A stretch of DNA of 41,808 bases from an uncultured Clostridia bacterium (GTDB taxonomy: Bacteria; Bacillota; Clostridia; Christensenellales; Borkfalkiaceae), in assembly GCA_947175515.1 (NCBI GenBank), contig CAMWNA010000005.1, forward strand, positions 1 to 41,808. Direction: 5' to 3'. Made by a program: the position numbers and the translations under genes. Position 1 is the stretch's first letter. Each line of letters opens with the position of its first letter. Below, one piece after another: positions 25,323-35,204 of this stretch. The notes under the pieces were generated by a model, which was given only the letters and a program-made list of their open reading frames with translations, was not told where the DNA came from and did not search any database.

Positions 25323-25347
25323 AAAGGCGGAGCATTTCCGCCTTTTT
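25323..25347 (+). terminator. Terminator of pyk
   Basis: AAAGGCGGA and TCCGCCTTT form a 9-bp stem with a 5-nt loop, followed by a T-rich tail (TTTTTCTTTT) on the plus strand, 24 bp after the pyk stop. Confidence 0.9.
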
Positions 25348-25364
25348 CTTTTACCGAAAATACA

Positions 25365-25394
25365 AGAAGGCTGTGCAAACTTGCACAGCCTTCT
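25365..25394 (-). terminator. Hairpin downstream of the flavoprotein genes
   Basis: AGAAGGCTGTGCAA and TTGCACAGCCTTCT form a perfect 14-bp stem. Minus-strand transcripts would meet it 85 bp after the flavoprotein stop; the tail is only moderately U-rich (TTGTATTTTC). Confidence 0.65.
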
Positions 25395-25478
25395 CATAGA
25401 GAATATGAAAAAAAGTTTTTAGTGTGTTTCAATTTACGATTACATTATACAAAGCAAATGTGACCGTAAAATGATAAT

Positions 25479-27014
25479 TTAATGATTTTTATACTTTTCG
25501 AAAATTAATTCAGCAGTCTTAAGTCCGTCAGCCGCCGAGCTTGTTATTCCTCCGGAATATCCGCTACCCTCACCGCAAGGATATAAGCCGCTCAAAGAAA
25601 CGCTTTCACCGTTTTCTTTCCGCAAAATTCTTACCGGCGAAGAAAAACGCGTCTCCACTCCCGTTAATATTGCATCGGGACTTGCAAAACCTTTAAGGCG
25701 CTTGTCCATATCGGGAATAGCCGCCTTCAACGCTTCGACCGTAATATTCGGAAGAACATCGGCAAGCGGAACAAACGACGTGCCTGCGGAATACGTAGGT
25801 TTTACGCTTTTAAAACCTTGGGAAACTCTGCCACACGCAAAATCGCCGTATAGCTGAACAGGCGCAGAATAGTTTTTACCGCACATATCAAAAGCCCTTT
25901 TTTCGATTGCGCGCTGAAATTCCATACCGGCAAACAGGTTGTCGGAGCCAAAATCTTCCTGCTTCATCTGCACCATAAGTGCGGAATTGGAGTTTGCGCC
26001 GTTCCTTGAATATAAACTCATACCGTTTGTAACTACACCGCCTTCCTCGCTTGCAGCAGGAATGACCACACCGCCGGGACACATACAAAAAGTAAATACC
26101 GTTCTTTCGTGCGCACGGGAAACGAGTTTATAGTCGGCGGCAGGAAGCCCTATAAAGCTTTTTCCGTACTGCGCAAAACTTATCTCGCTTGCAAGATGTT
26201 CAATACGCACGCCAAGCGCAAACTCTCTTGGCTGCATCTGAATTTCAGAGTCCGCAAGTAATCTGAAGGTATCTCTTGCGGAATGTCCAACTGCCAGTAC
26301 AGCGCAGTCTACGGATATTTCACTTTCTTCGCCTGTTTTAACGTTTTTCAGATGCAGAGTTTTTAGCGTTCCGTCCTTTTTCGTAAAGCCTGTAAACGCG
26401 GTATTGAAAATATATCTTCCGCCGTTTTCCTCAATATACCTACGGATATTTTTCAACACCGTAAATAGCCTGTCACTACCTATGTGCGGCTTATTTAAAT
26501 ACGTAACCTCTTCCGGTGCGCCGAATTTTTTAAACAGATTTAAAACTTCGCGGTTAAGCCCGTCATGAGTCTGGGTATTCAACTTTCCGTCGGAAAAAGT
26601 GCCTGCGCCGCCTTCGCCGAACTGTACGTTGGAATTTACGTCAAGCTTCCTTTTTTCGAAAAATGCCTGCGTTGTTTTCTTTCTGTCGTCAACACATTCG
26701 CCTCTTTCTATAATTATGGGCGCAATACCGCGTTCTATAAGTCTTAACGCACAGAACAGCCCTGAAGGGCCGGAACCGATTACAGCAACATTCGGCGGAT
26801 TTTTAAGCTTTTCCAATTCCTGTTGACGTTTTTCTGGTTCGTCTGAAACGGCTACGGAATACACCCAGCAGATATTAGATTGGTCACGGGCGTCGAGTGA
26901 TTTTTTAACAATATTAAAGCTCTTGAAGCTACCTGTCTTTTTACGGACGAATTCAAGAAGCTTGCTTTCGCTTTCACCGATTTTAAGTTTTATGTTGTCT
27001 AAACGTTTTACCAT
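25479..27014 (-). CDS. FAD-dependent dehydrogenase, COG2509 type
   Basis: The 511-residue protein has an N-terminal extension of about 70 residues, then a dinucleotide-binding fold VAVIGSGPSGLFCALRLIERG and the family segment QFGEGGAGTFSDGKLNTQ. The C-terminus has GLYPCGEGSGYSGGITSSAADG, which contacts FAD. This is the widely distributed, uncharacterised COG2509 flavoprotein family. Its start overlaps the end of the BaiN-like gene by 7 bp, so the two flavoproteins are probably made together. The substrate is unknown. Confidence 0.9.
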   Translation of the reverse strand: MVKRLDNIKLKIGESESKLLEFVRKKTGSFKSFNIVKKSLDARDQSNICWVYSVAVSDEPEKRQQELEKLKNPPNVAVIGSGPSGLFCALRLIERGIAPIIIERGECVDDRKKTTQAFFEKRKLDVNSNVQFGEGGAGTFSDGKLNTQTHDGLNREVLNLFKKFGAPEEVTYLNKPHIGSDRLFTVLKNIRRYIEENGGRYIFNTAFTGFTKKDGTLKTLHLKNVKTGEESEISVDCAVLAVGHSARDTFRLLADSEIQMQPREFALGVRIEHLASEISFAQYGKSFIGLPAADYKLVSRAHERTVFTFCMCPGGVVIPAASEEGGVVTNGMSLYSRNGANSNSALMVQMKQEDFGSDNLFAGMEFQRAIEKRAFDMCGKNYSAPVQLYGDFACGRVSQGFKSVKPTYSAGTSFVPLADVLPNITVEALKAAIPDMDKRLKGFASPDAILTGVETRFSSPVRILRKENGESVSLSGLYPCGEGSGYSGGITSSAADGLKTAELIFEKYKNH

Positions 27015-28180
27015 TTTCTATTTAATATTGAATCGGCGACTGCCATACCGCTTGTAAACGCCCAGTGCAAATTATATCCGCCGCAATCACCGTCAACGTC
27101 CAATACTTCGCCTGCAAAAAACAAATTTTTAATAAGCCTGCTTTCCAGCTCGTTTGTAACCTCGTCCATTTTAATGCCGCCCTTTGTAACCTGAGCATAA
27201 TCGAAACCGAGCGTGCCCGTCACAGGCAAAGTAAAATTTTTAAGCGTATCGCATATTATTTTTTCGTTATCTGAATTACTGCGCTTTATTACCGCCCTGC
27301 CGATTTGATTGTGCAAGGTTCCTGAAAGAAGTTCGCTTTTTTCACAGCCGTCTTTTTTGTGCAATATAATGCTTTTTTCAATTTCTTCATTTGAAAAATC
27401 GGGCAGAAATTCAATAGAAAGAATTACGTCATGCTTGTCCGTTATATAAGGCGACACGGCAAAAACCGCATTACCCGAAACACCGTAATCGGTAAATATA
27501 ACGTCGCCGCGTTTACGAGCCAGAACTTTGCCGTGTTGCATAGCAGTTAATACGCAATCCGCGCGTATACCCTTTAAAGTTCTGATATGCTCCGTCTGCG
27601 TTTTCAACTGCACGAGCGACGGATACAGCGGAGTTAGCGAATGTCCAAAATAAGCTGCAAGCGCATAGCTTGAACCGTCAGTTTTAAACTGCTTTTGCGC
27701 CTTTCCTCCTGTACACAAAACGAGAAATCGAGATTTTTCAACGCGTGCGCCATTTGTATGTACTTCAAAACCGTAGCCCATACTTATTATCTTTTCTGCT
27801 TTAACGCCTGTAAGCAGAGTGATTTCGGAACTTAGCTGCCTTAAAAAATCATCTGCAAGTGCGGAAGCCTGCTTCCCCGCAGGATAAATTCTTCCGCTTT
27901 CGTCCGCGCAAAAAAGACAGCTGAAAAGCTTTGTTCCGGCATAAGGGTCGCCGCAAGTGAGCCTTTCAACCAAAGCGGAATTCCCGCCGTGGTAATGCTC
28001 CGCCGTCATATCTAAGTTTGAAACGTTGCCCTGCCCGTTGCCCGTTGCGGCAAGTTTCTTGCCGATGCGGTCGCCTGCTTCAATAACGCATATTTTAAGT
28101 TGTTTTCCGCCTTTAACAAGACGCGCGGCGCAGGCAAGACCCGAAGCTCCGCCGCCCACTATTACTACGTCATAATTCAT
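27008..28180 (-). CDS. BaiN/HI0933-like NAD(P)/FAD-dependent oxidoreductase
   Basis: The 390-residue protein begins MNYDVVIVGGGASGLACAARL (Rossmann FAD site), continues with GKKLAATGNGQGNVSN, and ends with FAGEVLDVDGDCGGYNLHWAFTSG, all signatures of the HI0933/BaiN family. One gut member (BaiN) takes part in bile-acid dehydroxylation, but most homologues are untested, so that role should not be transferred. The ATG has no Shine-Dalgarno, and a strong promoter ends right at it, which suggests a leaderless message. Confidence 0.9.
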   Translation of the reverse strand: MNYDVVIVGGGASGLACAARLVKGGKQLKICVIEAGDRIGKKLAATGNGQGNVSNLDMTAEHYHGGNSALVERLTCGDPYAGTKLFSCLFCADESGRIYPAGKQASALADDFLRQLSSEITLLTGVKAEKIISMGYGFEVHTNGARVEKSRFLVLCTGGKAQKQFKTDGSSYALAAYFGHSLTPLYPSLVQLKTQTEHIRTLKGIRADCVLTAMQHGKVLARKRGDVIFTDYGVSGNAVFAVSPYITDKHDVILSIEFLPDFSNEEIEKSIILHKKDGCEKSELLSGTLHNQIGRAVIKRSNSDNEKIICDTLKNFTLPVTGTLGFDYAQVTKGGIKMDEVTNELESRLIKNLFFAGEVLDVDGDCGGYNLHWAFTSGMAVADSILNRKW

Positions 28181-28187
28181 TAACTTA

Positions 28188-28216
28188 ATTTTATAACATA
28201 AGATTTAAAGTGTCAA
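28188..28216 (-). promoter_or_regulatory. Promoter placing the start site at the BaiN-like ATG
   Basis: TTGACA, 17 nt and TAAAAT on the minus strand predict transcription from about 28181, one base before the ATG at 28180. The -35 overlaps the stop codon of the ferritin-like gene. Confidence 0.65.
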
Positions 28217-28722
28217 CGTTTAATGCCGCATAAAATTTCGTTGAGTTTATCCAAGTGAAGCTTCTCATCCTCTAAAATGCGCGATATAATACTTTTAACC
28301 TTATCGTCTTTAAGTCTTGTAAGCATCTTATTGTAGGACGCTATTGCGCGTCTTTCGGAGATTATATCATCCTCAACCATATTAACGAGATTACGAGAAT
28401 AAGTTACGTATTTAGCCGAATAGAAATTGAACGCCGTCGGAGGATTTTGACAATATATTGGCTGTGCGCCCAATGCCATAATGGTTTTTCCTAAAAGCTC
28501 TAAATGCAGCATCTCGGCTATTGCAATGCTTTCAATGTCACGGGCGTAATCTTTATATCCCTGTTTATCAAAATTGAAATAGTGATAAAAATATTGCAGT
28601 ATTGCGTTCAGCTCTCCCGTAGGGGAAGCATATGCAGGGGATATAACTGCCAGACTGTAAGCATCGGGACACAGCCCTTCGGTAGTAGGAAATTCTTTTT
28701 CAGCCGTTAAAGGTTTTGCCAT
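28213..28722 (-). CDS. Ferritin-like di-metal protein
   Basis: The 169-residue protein has a four-helix ferritin-like pattern with putative metal ligands: ELNAILQYFYHYF, then AEMLHLELLGKTIMALG, then ISERRAIASY, and finally EDEKLHLDKL. These ExxH-type pairs suggest a di-iron or di-manganese centre, as in rubrerythrin and manganese-catalase relatives, and the segment around YASPTGELNAI resembles proteins often annotated as manganese catalase/CotJC-like in Clostridia. A role in peroxide or oxygen defence is likely but unproved. AGGAG lies 12 nt before the ATG, a long spacing, and an extended -10 (TGATATAAA) lies near 28771-28779. Confidence 0.78.
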   Translation of the reverse strand: MAKPLTAEKEFPTTEGLCPDAYSLAVISPAYASPTGELNAILQYFYHYFNFDKQGYKDYARDIESIAIAEMLHLELLGKTIMALGAQPIYCQNPPTAFNFYSAKYVTYSRNLVNMVEDDIISERRAIASYNKMLTRLKDDKVKSIISRILEDEKLHLDKLNEILCGIKR

Positions 28723-28811
28723 AATATATCCGCGCTCCTTTCGCTTTTACATAATATGAAAAAGCTTTAATTAGGGTGCGTTTATATCACACATAGTACT
28801 TAACTAAATTA

Positions 28812-28840
28812 TAAAAAAGCGGCAGTACGCCGCTTTTTTA
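28812..28840 (-). terminator. Terminator of uvrBA
   Basis: A 12-bp stem (TAAAAAAGCGGC / GCCGCTTTTTTA) with a 5-nt loop begins 7 bp after the uvrA stop and gives a run of six U residues on the minus strand. Confidence 0.88.
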
Positions 28841-28846
28841 ATTATA

Positions 28847-31666
28847 TTAAAGTTTTAGCACGCCTTTTAAGAATTGCCCCGTATAACTGTTTTCACAACC
28901 CGCAACGCTTTCCGGATTGCCGCAAACGACAACCGTTCCGCCCTTATCACCGCCTTCGGGACCAAGGTCAATTATCCAGTCCGCCGTCTTTATTACGTCA
29001 AGATTATGCTCGATTACGAGGACGGTATTTCCGCCGCTTCTCAGCCGCGCCATAATGTTTACGAGTTTATCTACGTCATAGCTGTGAAGTCCCGTCGTCG
29101 GCTCGTCAAGAATATAGAAAGTTTTGCCCGTACTGCGTTTTGAAAGCTCGGTAGCAAGTTTCACACGCTGGGCTTCGCCGCCCGAAAGCGTTGTAGCGCT
29201 CTGCCCGAGTTTTATATATCCAAGACCAACGTCGCAAAGAGTTGAAAGCTTGTTATGGATTGCCGTAACGGGTTTAAAAAATTCCGTTGCTTCCTCAACC
29301 GTCATTTCAAGAACGTCGGATATGCTCTTGCCCTTGTACTTGACGTCAAGCGTTTCGCGGTTGTAGCGCTTACCTCCGCATACTTCGCACGGAACGTAAA
29401 TATCAGGCAGAAAGTGCATTTCAATCTGAATTATGCCGTCGCCTTTACAGTGTTCGCATCTGCCGCCCGCAACGTTAAATGAAAATCTTCCGCTCTTGTA
29501 TCCGCGTTCCTTTGCATCAGGAGTCGCCGCAAACAAATCGCGTATCATTGTAAACACTCCGGTATACGTTGCCGGATTACTCCTAGGCGTTCTACCTATC
29601 GGCTGTTGGTCGATTGCTATGACCTTGTCAAAATATTCAATTCCCTCAAAGGATTTGAACGAGCCGAGCTGTTGCCTTGCACCGTTTAAATTGTTAGCCA
29701 GATACGGATAAATGATTTCATTAACAAGGCTTGATTTGCCGCTACCGGAAACGCCTGTAACCGCCGTAATAAGCCCTACGGGAATTTCAACCGAAATATT
29801 TTTAAGATTGTTCTGTTTGCAACCGCTTACTTTTAGCACTCTGCCATCGGGCTTCACCCGCACTTCCGGCACTTCTATCTTTCTTCTACCGGCAAGGAAG
29901 TCGCCGGTTATAGAGCGCGGCTCCTTCATAATATCTTCAAGCGAACCGCAGGCAACTACCTCGCCGCCGTGAACGCCGGCACGCGGACCAATATCCACAA
30001 TATAGTCGGCTGCACGCATCGTGTCCTCGTCGTGTTCGACTACTATGAGCGTATTCCCCAAATCCCTCAAGCCCAACAAAGAGTTTAGAAGCTTCTGATT
30101 ATCGCGCTGGTGAAGTCCGATGCTCGGCTCGTCAAGAATATACAAAACTCCCGTCAATGCGCTTCCGATTTGTGTCGCAAGGCGTATACGTTGGCTTTCA
30201 CCGCCCGAAAGCGTTGCCGCGCTTCTGGAAAGAGTTAAATAACCAAGCCCCACGTTTCTCAAAAAACTTAAACGACTGTTAATTTCCTTTATTATGCTGT
30301 CAGCAATCAAATGGTCTGTCTTACTGAAAAAACCGAAGTCAGTGAAATCGGATAAATCGTCAACCGACATATCACAAACCTGCATAATATTTTTACCGCC
30401 AACCGTTACGGCAAGCGCTTCCTTTCTGAGCCTTTTGCCATGGCAGGCAGGACAGTCGGATGTACGCATATACCTCTCTATATCCCACTTCACGCCTTCT
30501 GACGAGGTTTGGTTATATCTACGCTGTAAATTAGCGGCAAAGCCTTCCCACGCCGTTTTATAGCTGCCCGAAAATTTGAACGCGTTATACGTTAAATCAA
30601 TCTGCTCGCCGCCGTTACCGAACATCAGCATTTCATATATGCCATCAGGCAAGTCTTTTACCGGCACATCAAGCGAAAAATTATAAACCTTGGAAAGCGA
30701 ATTCAGATACATCTGGGTCATAGACGAGGAATCCAGATTCCAGCCGCTTATCTTAATTGCACCGTCCCTTAACGTTTTGGTTTTGTCCGGACAGATTAAA
30801 TCAGGGTCTATAATCTGTTTGAAGCCGAGGCCCGAACACTCGGGACAAGCGCCCCAAGGTGTATTGAAAGAAAATAAACGCGGCTCGATTTCCTCGATTG
30901 AAATTCCGCAGTCGGGACAGGCGTATTTTGAAGAATACAGCTCCTCCGTGCCGTCGCAATCGATTATGACAAGTCCGTCCGCAAGATTTAACGCTGCCTC
31001 CAAGCTGTCCGTCAGTCGTTTTAAAATTCCGTCCTTTAAAATAAGCCTGTCCAAAATTACCGAAACGTTGTGTCGGATATTTTTTTCAAGACGTATTTCT
31101 TCCTGCAAATCGTAAACTATACCATCGATTTTTACTCTGCCGTAACCGCTCTTTTTGTAGCTTGCAAGCTCCTTTACAAACTCGCCCTTTTTGCCGCGCA
31201 CAACGGGGGCTTCCACCATAATTTTACTGCCCTCAGGCTTGGTCATAACCCTGTCGGCAATTTCATCTACCGTCTGGCGGCGGATTTCTCTGCCGCACTC
31301 GGGGCAGTGAGGTATTCCAACGCGCGCGAATAAAAGACGGAAATAATCGTAAATTTCCGTAACTGTACCAACCGTTGAGCGCGGATTGTGCGAAGTGGTT
31401 TTTTGGTCGATTGAAATTGCAGGTGAAAGCCCGTCTATAAGCTCAACGTCGGGTTTTTCCATTTGCCCTAAAAACTGACGCGCATAAGAGGATAAGCTTT
31501 CAATATATCTCCTCTGCCCCTCGGCAAAAATCGTATCGAAAGCGAGCGTTGATTTGCCGCTGCCCGAAAGCCCCGTAAACACCGTGAGCGTGTTACGCGG
31601 TATATGAACGTCAACGTTCTTTAAATTATTTTCTTTTGCACCTTTTACAAAAATTTCTTCTTTCAT
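28847..31666 (-). CDS. uvrA: Excinuclease ABC subunit A
   Basis: The 939-residue protein has two ABC ATPase modules: Walker [14 protein letters not shown] near the start and [13 protein letters not shown] near residue 640, with signatures [12 protein letters not shown] and [12 protein letters not shown]. Zinc-binding cysteines appear in [14 protein letters not shown]...CPECSGLG and CEHCKGDG...CEVCGGKR. It loads UvrB at damaged DNA. Its ATG overlaps the uvrB stop (ATGA). Confidence 0.99.
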   Translation of the reverse strand: MKEEIFVKGAKENNLKNVDVHIPRNTLTVFTGLSGSGKSTLAFDTIFAEGQRRYIESLSSYARQFLGQMEKPDVELIDGLSPAISIDQKTTSHNPRSTVGTVTEIYDYFRLLFARVGIPHCPECGREIRRQTVDEIADRVMTKPEGSKIMVEAPVVRGKKGEFVKELASYKKSGYGRVKIDGIVYDLQEEIRLEKNIRHNVSVILDRLILKDGILKRLTDSLEAALNLADGLVIIDCDGTEELYSSKYACPDCGISIEEIEPRLFSFNTPWGACPECSGLGFKQIIDPDLICPDKTKTLRDGAIKISGWNLDSSSMTQMYLNSLSKVYNFSLDVPVKDLPDGIYEMLMFGNGGEQIDLTYNAFKFSGSYKTAWEGFAANLQRRYNQTSSEGVKWDIERYMRTSDCPACHGKRLRKEALAVTVGGKNIMQVCDMSVDDLSDFTDFGFFSKTDHLIADSIIKEINSRLSFLRNVGLGYLTLSRSAATLSGGESQRIRLATQIGSALTGVLYILDEPSIGLHQRDNQKLLNSLLGLRDLGNTLIVVEHDEDTMRAADYIVDIGPRAGVHGGEVVACGSLEDIMKEPRSITGDFLAGRRKIEVPEVRVKPDGRVLKVSGCKQNNLKNISVEIPVGLITAVTGVSGSGKSSLVNEIIYPYLANNLNGARQQLGSFKSFEGIEYFDKVIAIDQQPIGRTPRSNPATYTGVFTMIRDLFAATPDAKERGYKSGRFSFNVAGGRCEHCKGDGIIQIEMHFLPDIYVPCEVCGGKRYNRETLDVKYKGKSISDVLEMTVEEATEFFKPVTAIHNKLSTLCDVGLGYIKLGQSATTLSGGEAQRVKLATELSKRSTGKTFYILDEPTTGLHSYDVDKLVNIMARLRSGGNTVLVIEHNLDVIKTADWIIDLGPEGGDKGGTVVVCGNPESVAGCENSYTGQFLKGVLKL

Positions 31667-33630
31667 TGCTTTTTACTTTTCAATAACCTTTTTTTAAGTT
31701 CGGTAATAGTATTGCGTATTTCTATCGCCTTTTCAAAATCAAGCTGAGCCGAAGCAATTTTCATAAGCGCTTTCAGCTTCTCAATTTCCTTTGGAATGTC
31801 GGCAAGCTTAATATCGTCCGCAGATGATTTTTTGCCGGTTATTCCGATAGTGTTTTTAACTTCCTTTATTATAGTTTTCGGAATTATCCCGTGTTCCTTA
31901 TTATACTGCGACTGAATTTTACGGCGGCGTTCGGTTTCATCCAATGCGCGGCGCATACTGCCGGTTATAGTATCGGCGTACATTATAACCCTGCCTTCGG
32001 CGTTTCTCGCCGCCCTGCCTATCGTCTGAACGAGCGACGTTTCACTTCTTAAAAAACCTTCCTTATCGGCGTCAAGTATTGCTACGAGCTTGACTTCGGG
32101 AAGATCTAACCCCTCCCTTAAAAGGTTTATTCCGCACAGCACGTCAAATTCGCCGCTTCTTAGTCCGTTAATAATATCTATTCGTTCCAGCGCGTCAATG
32201 TCGCTGTGCATATACCTGACCTTAAGAGAATGTTCCTTTAAATAGTCTGTCAGGCTTTCAGCCATTCGCTTGGTCATAGTTGTAACCAGCACCCTGCCGC
32301 CCTCTGAAATTACCCCTTTAATCTCGCCGAGCAAATCGTCAATCTGCCCTTTGGTCGGACGAACGGAAACTTCGGGATCAATAAGTCCTGTTGGGCGGAT
32401 AAGCTGTTCCACAATGTTCCCCGCCTGTTCCATCTCATACGGCGCAGGCGTTGCCGAAACGCATATCAGTTGCGGTACGCGTGCGTCAAACTCTTCAAAG
32501 GTCAAAGGTCGGTTATCATAAGCTGATTTAAGACGGAAGCCGTATCCTACTAAGTTATCCTTTCGAGAGCGGTCGCCGTGATACATAGCGCGGATTTGCG
32601 GTATAGTCATATGACTTTCGTCTATAAAGACTAGAAACCTGCCTGTGGGAAAATAGTCCAAAAGCGTGAACGACGGCTCGCCTGCCGTCCTGCCGTCAAA
32701 GTAGCGGCTGTAATTTTCAACGCCGCTGCAGTAGCCTATTTCACGCATCATTTCAAGGTCGCAAGTCGTGCGCTGTTCAAGGCGCTGCGCTTCCAAAAGC
32801 TTACCGTCGTCACGGAAAGCTTTTACCTCATCCTGCATATCGCGTTCAATCATGGAAAGCGCACTTTTCATTTTATCCGAGCCTACCGCATACTGGCTTG
32901 CCGGAAAAATGAGAACGTGCTTTAATTCGGAAATTATGTTGCCTGTCAGCGCGTCCTCTTCGCAAATTCTTTCTATTTCATCCCCGAAAAATTCCACGCG
33001 TATGGCAACCTCAGAATTGCTTGCTGGAAAAACTTCAACCGTGTCTCCGCGAACCCTGAACGAGGCGCGTTTAAAGTCAATATCGCGTCTTGCGTATTGA
33101 ATTTCAACCAGCTTTCTTAAAAGCTCGTCACGCTCCATAGTGTCGCCGGGGCGAAGGGAAATAGCAAGACGGAAATATTCCTCGGGTGCGCCTAAACCGT
33201 AAATACAGCTTACCGAAGCAACGACGATAACGTCCTCCCTTTCGCCGAGCGAGCTGGTTGCAGAGTTCCTGAGTTTATCGATTTCATCGTTAAGACTCAT
33301 ATCCTTTTCAATATAAGTATCGGTGGAAGGTATATAGCTTTCAGGCTGATAATAGTCGTAATAGCTGACAAAATACTCCACCCTGTTCTTTGGAAAAAAT
33401 TCCTTAAATTCGTTGCAAAGCTGTGCGGCAAGAGTTTTATTGTGCGCAATAACCAGCGTCGGGCGGTTTACGTTTTTAATAACGTTAGCCATAGTAAAAG
33501 TTTTACCGCTACCCGTAACACCGACGAGAACCTGAGTACGGATACCGTCTAAAATACCTTCCGTAAGGCTTTCAATCGCCTGCGGCTGGTCGCCCGTAGG
33601 ATTGAATTTTGACTGCAATTCGAATTTCAT
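31663..33630 (-). CDS. uvrB: Excinuclease ABC subunit B
   Basis: The protein has 655 residues from the ATG at 33630; a TTG two codons earlier is the ORF-track start. Motifs include Walker [14 protein letters not shown], the beta-hairpin region [12 protein letters not shown], helicase motif V-VI region [14 protein letters not shown]...QTIGRAARN, and a C-terminal UVR domain ([15 protein letters not shown]). It verifies damage and hands the site to UvrC. No Shine-Dalgarno is visible, and the -10 element lies only 11 nt before the ATG. A LexA box upstream indicates SOS control. Confidence 0.99.
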   Translation of the reverse strand: MKFELQSKFNPTGDQPQAIESLTEGILDGIRTQVLVGVTGSGKTFTMANVIKNVNRPTLVIAHNKTLAAQLCNEFKEFFPKNRVEYFVSYYDYYQPESYIPSTDTYIEKDMSLNDEIDKLRNSATSSLGEREDVIVVASVSCIYGLGAPEEYFRLAISLRPGDTMERDELLRKLVEIQYARRDIDFKRASFRVRGDTVEVFPASNSEVAIRVEFFGDEIERICEEDALTGNIISELKHVLIFPASQYAVGSDKMKSALSMIERDMQDEVKAFRDDGKLLEAQRLEQRTTCDLEMMREIGYCSGVENYSRYFDGRTAGEPSFTLLDYFPTGRFLVFIDESHMTIPQIRAMYHGDRSRKDNLVGYGFRLKSAYDNRPLTFEEFDARVPQLICVSATPAPYEMEQAGNIVEQLIRPTGLIDPEVSVRPTKGQIDDLLGEIKGVISEGGRVLVTTMTKRMAESLTDYLKEHSLKVRYMHSDIDALERIDIINGLRSGEFDVLCGINLLREGLDLPEVKLVAILDADKEGFLRSETSLVQTIGRAARNAEGRVIMYADTITGSMRRALDETERRRKIQSQYNKEHGIIPKTIIKEVKNTIGITGKKSSADDIKLADIPKEIEKLKALMKIASAQLDFEKAIEIRNTITELKKRLLKSKKQ

Positions 33631-33641
33631 TTTCAATAAAA

Positions 33642-33670
33642 ATTATATCCTGTTTTAATAATTTTTACAA
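33642..33670 (-). promoter_or_regulatory. Promoter of uvrBA
   Basis: TTGTAA, 17 nt and TATAAT on the minus strand predict a start near 33635, giving a leader of about 5 nt before the uvrB ATG. Another promoter nearer the LexA box cannot be excluded. Confidence 0.55.
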
Positions 33671-33704
33671 CTGCATTCACCTGTTTGCAACAAAAACAAG
33701 TAAG

Positions 33705-33718
33705 CGAACATACGTTCC
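33705..33718 (-). promoter_or_regulatory. LexA (SOS) box upstream of uvrBA
   Basis: CGAACATACGTTCC matches the Gram-positive LexA operator (CGAAC-N4-GTTCG) in 13 of the defined and spacer positions, missing only the last G. It is the only such site I found in the window. It lies about 35 nt upstream of the predicted -35. Confidence 0.8.
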
Positions 33719-33763
33719 ATTATACCATTAAGGCGCTATGCTGTCAAATGATTTAATGAAAAT

Positions 33764-33783
33764 AGCCGCCAATATAGGCGGCT
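33764..33783 (-). terminator. Terminator of the two-component system
   Basis: AGCCGCC and GGCGGCT form a 7-bp stem with loop AATATA, 12 bp after the kinase stop, with TATTTTCATT following on the minus strand. Confidence 0.7.
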
Positions 33784-33794
33784 TGAAATATTTA

Positions 33795-35204
33795 TTAAGC
33801 TTCAATTTTTTCCGGCACGGACGGAAAGTCGACCCAAAACGACGAGCCCTTCCCCGATTCGGATTCGACTCCGAAATCAAACGAATGATTTTCAAGAATT
33901 ATTTTGACGATATTAAGCCCGAGCCCCGTACCCTTAACTGGTCGGGAATGGTTTTCTTTAACGCGGTAGTATCTGTTCCATATTTCAGGCAACTCGTCTT
34001 TGGAAATGCCCTTGCCTGTATCTTTTATGGTGAGCTTTATCCGCTCGTCGGTAAGACTCTTTTTAAGGCTTATGAACACCGTTTTATCTCCGCCCGTATA
34101 ATTGACCGCATTCCCCATAAGATTATATATTACCTGACCTATTTTTTCCTCGTCGGCGCGCGTATACAGGTTAGCGTCTATATCGACCATAAACTTATAG
34201 CCTTGGGTTTCCTGCAGGTAGTCGAATTTATTTATTATTCCGTAAAGAAATTCAGTAAGATTGAAAACCTTGGCATTTATTGCGTCCAGTCCCGAATTTA
34301 CTTTAGAAACGCTTAAAACGTCGTTTACCAGTCCTGTAAGTCTGTCCGCCTCATCAATAATAACTTGCAAATGCTTTTCGCGCTTTTCCGGATTGTCACC
34401 CGAAATTTCGCGTATCATAGAAGCATAAGCCTTTATCATTGTCAACGGAGTTTTTAAATCGTGTGAAACGTTTGCTAAAAGCTCGCGCTGGAAATCGCCG
34501 CTTTTCTTAACTTCATCGCGCACAGAGTTCAGTGTATCCGATAAATCGGCAAGCTCCCGATACTCCGCGTTTGCAAAATTTACGTTAAAATCGCCCTTTG
34601 AAAAGCGCACGGCGGTAGTTGATAGATTTTTAATACCGTCGGACAGCTTTTGCGAAATAGTGTAAGATACCAACACCGCCACAAGCAGTACAACCGCACC
34701 GGCTATTATAAAGTAACCGAGCAAAACTTTCGTAGCGCTGCGGATAATTTTCAGGGAGTAGCTTGCAACCATAAAGCTTCCGCCGCCGTAATCTACCGCA
34801 GTTGCATAGTTTAGGTTGCTGTTTTCCACGTACAGCACGGAACCTCCGCCGCCTACAGCATTAAGACGGTTAATTATACCATCTATTTTTTCGTTCCATT
34901 CGCCTTCCGTTACACCGAAAGGAAGCAGAACTTCACCGTCCGGCGCTACGATATAAACGTTTATACCGTCATTTGCATAGCCGCGCAGATAATCGGAAAT
35001 TTCTTTCTCGTTCGCGGTTTTAATGAATGCGGATATTTCACTGCCTGTATGCGTAAGTCTGTCGCGAGCCTGCGCGTCCATACTGTTTTTAACGAATATG
35101 AAACAAACCACTTCCACCAGAACGGTAAGAAGAACTGCAAGCAACAGGAAGTATTTTAAAAGTACTTTATTTATGCTTTTAGGGCATTTAGTTCTACACT
35201 TCAA
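33795..35204 (-). CDS. Membrane sensor histidine kinase
   Basis: The 469-residue protein has a first membrane segment (about 14-37), an extracellular sensor part (about 40-155), a second membrane segment (158-181), a HAMP linker, the HisKA site FQRELLANVSHDLKTPL with H248, and a HATPase domain with NAVNY, DTGKGI and GTGLGLNIV motifs. The sensor part has no family I recognise. The start is a TTG that overlaps the end of the regulator gene; no in-frame ATG precedes the first membrane segment, so TTG is the best choice though its ribosome site is weak. Confidence 0.92.
   Translation of the reverse strand: MKCRTKCPKSINKVLLKYFLLLAVLLTVLVEVVCFIFVKNSMDAQARDRLTHTGSEISAFIKTANEKEISDYLRGYANDGINVYIVAPDGEVLLPFGVTEGEWNEKIDGIINRLNAVGGGGSVLYVENSNLNYATAVDYGGGSFMVASYSLKIIRSATKVLLGYFIIAGAVVLLVAVLVSYTISQKLSDGIKNLSTTAVRFSKGDFNVNFANAEYRELADLSDTLNSVRDEVKKSGDFQRELLANVSHDLKTPLTMIKAYASMIREISGDNPEKREKHLQVIIDEADRLTGLVNDVLSVSKVNSGLDAINAKVFNLTEFLYGIINKFDYLQETQGYKFMVDIDANLYTRADEEKIGQVIYNLMGNAVNYTGGDKTVFISLKKSLTDERIKLTIKDTGKGISKDELPEIWNRYYRVKENHSRPVKGTGLGLNIVKIILENHSFDFGVESESGKGSSFWVDFPSVPEKIEA

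Noticed and set aside
33738-34316. Plus-strand 192-aa ORF
   Set aside because: It overlaps the histidine kinase ATPase domain in antisense and has no recognisable motifs.
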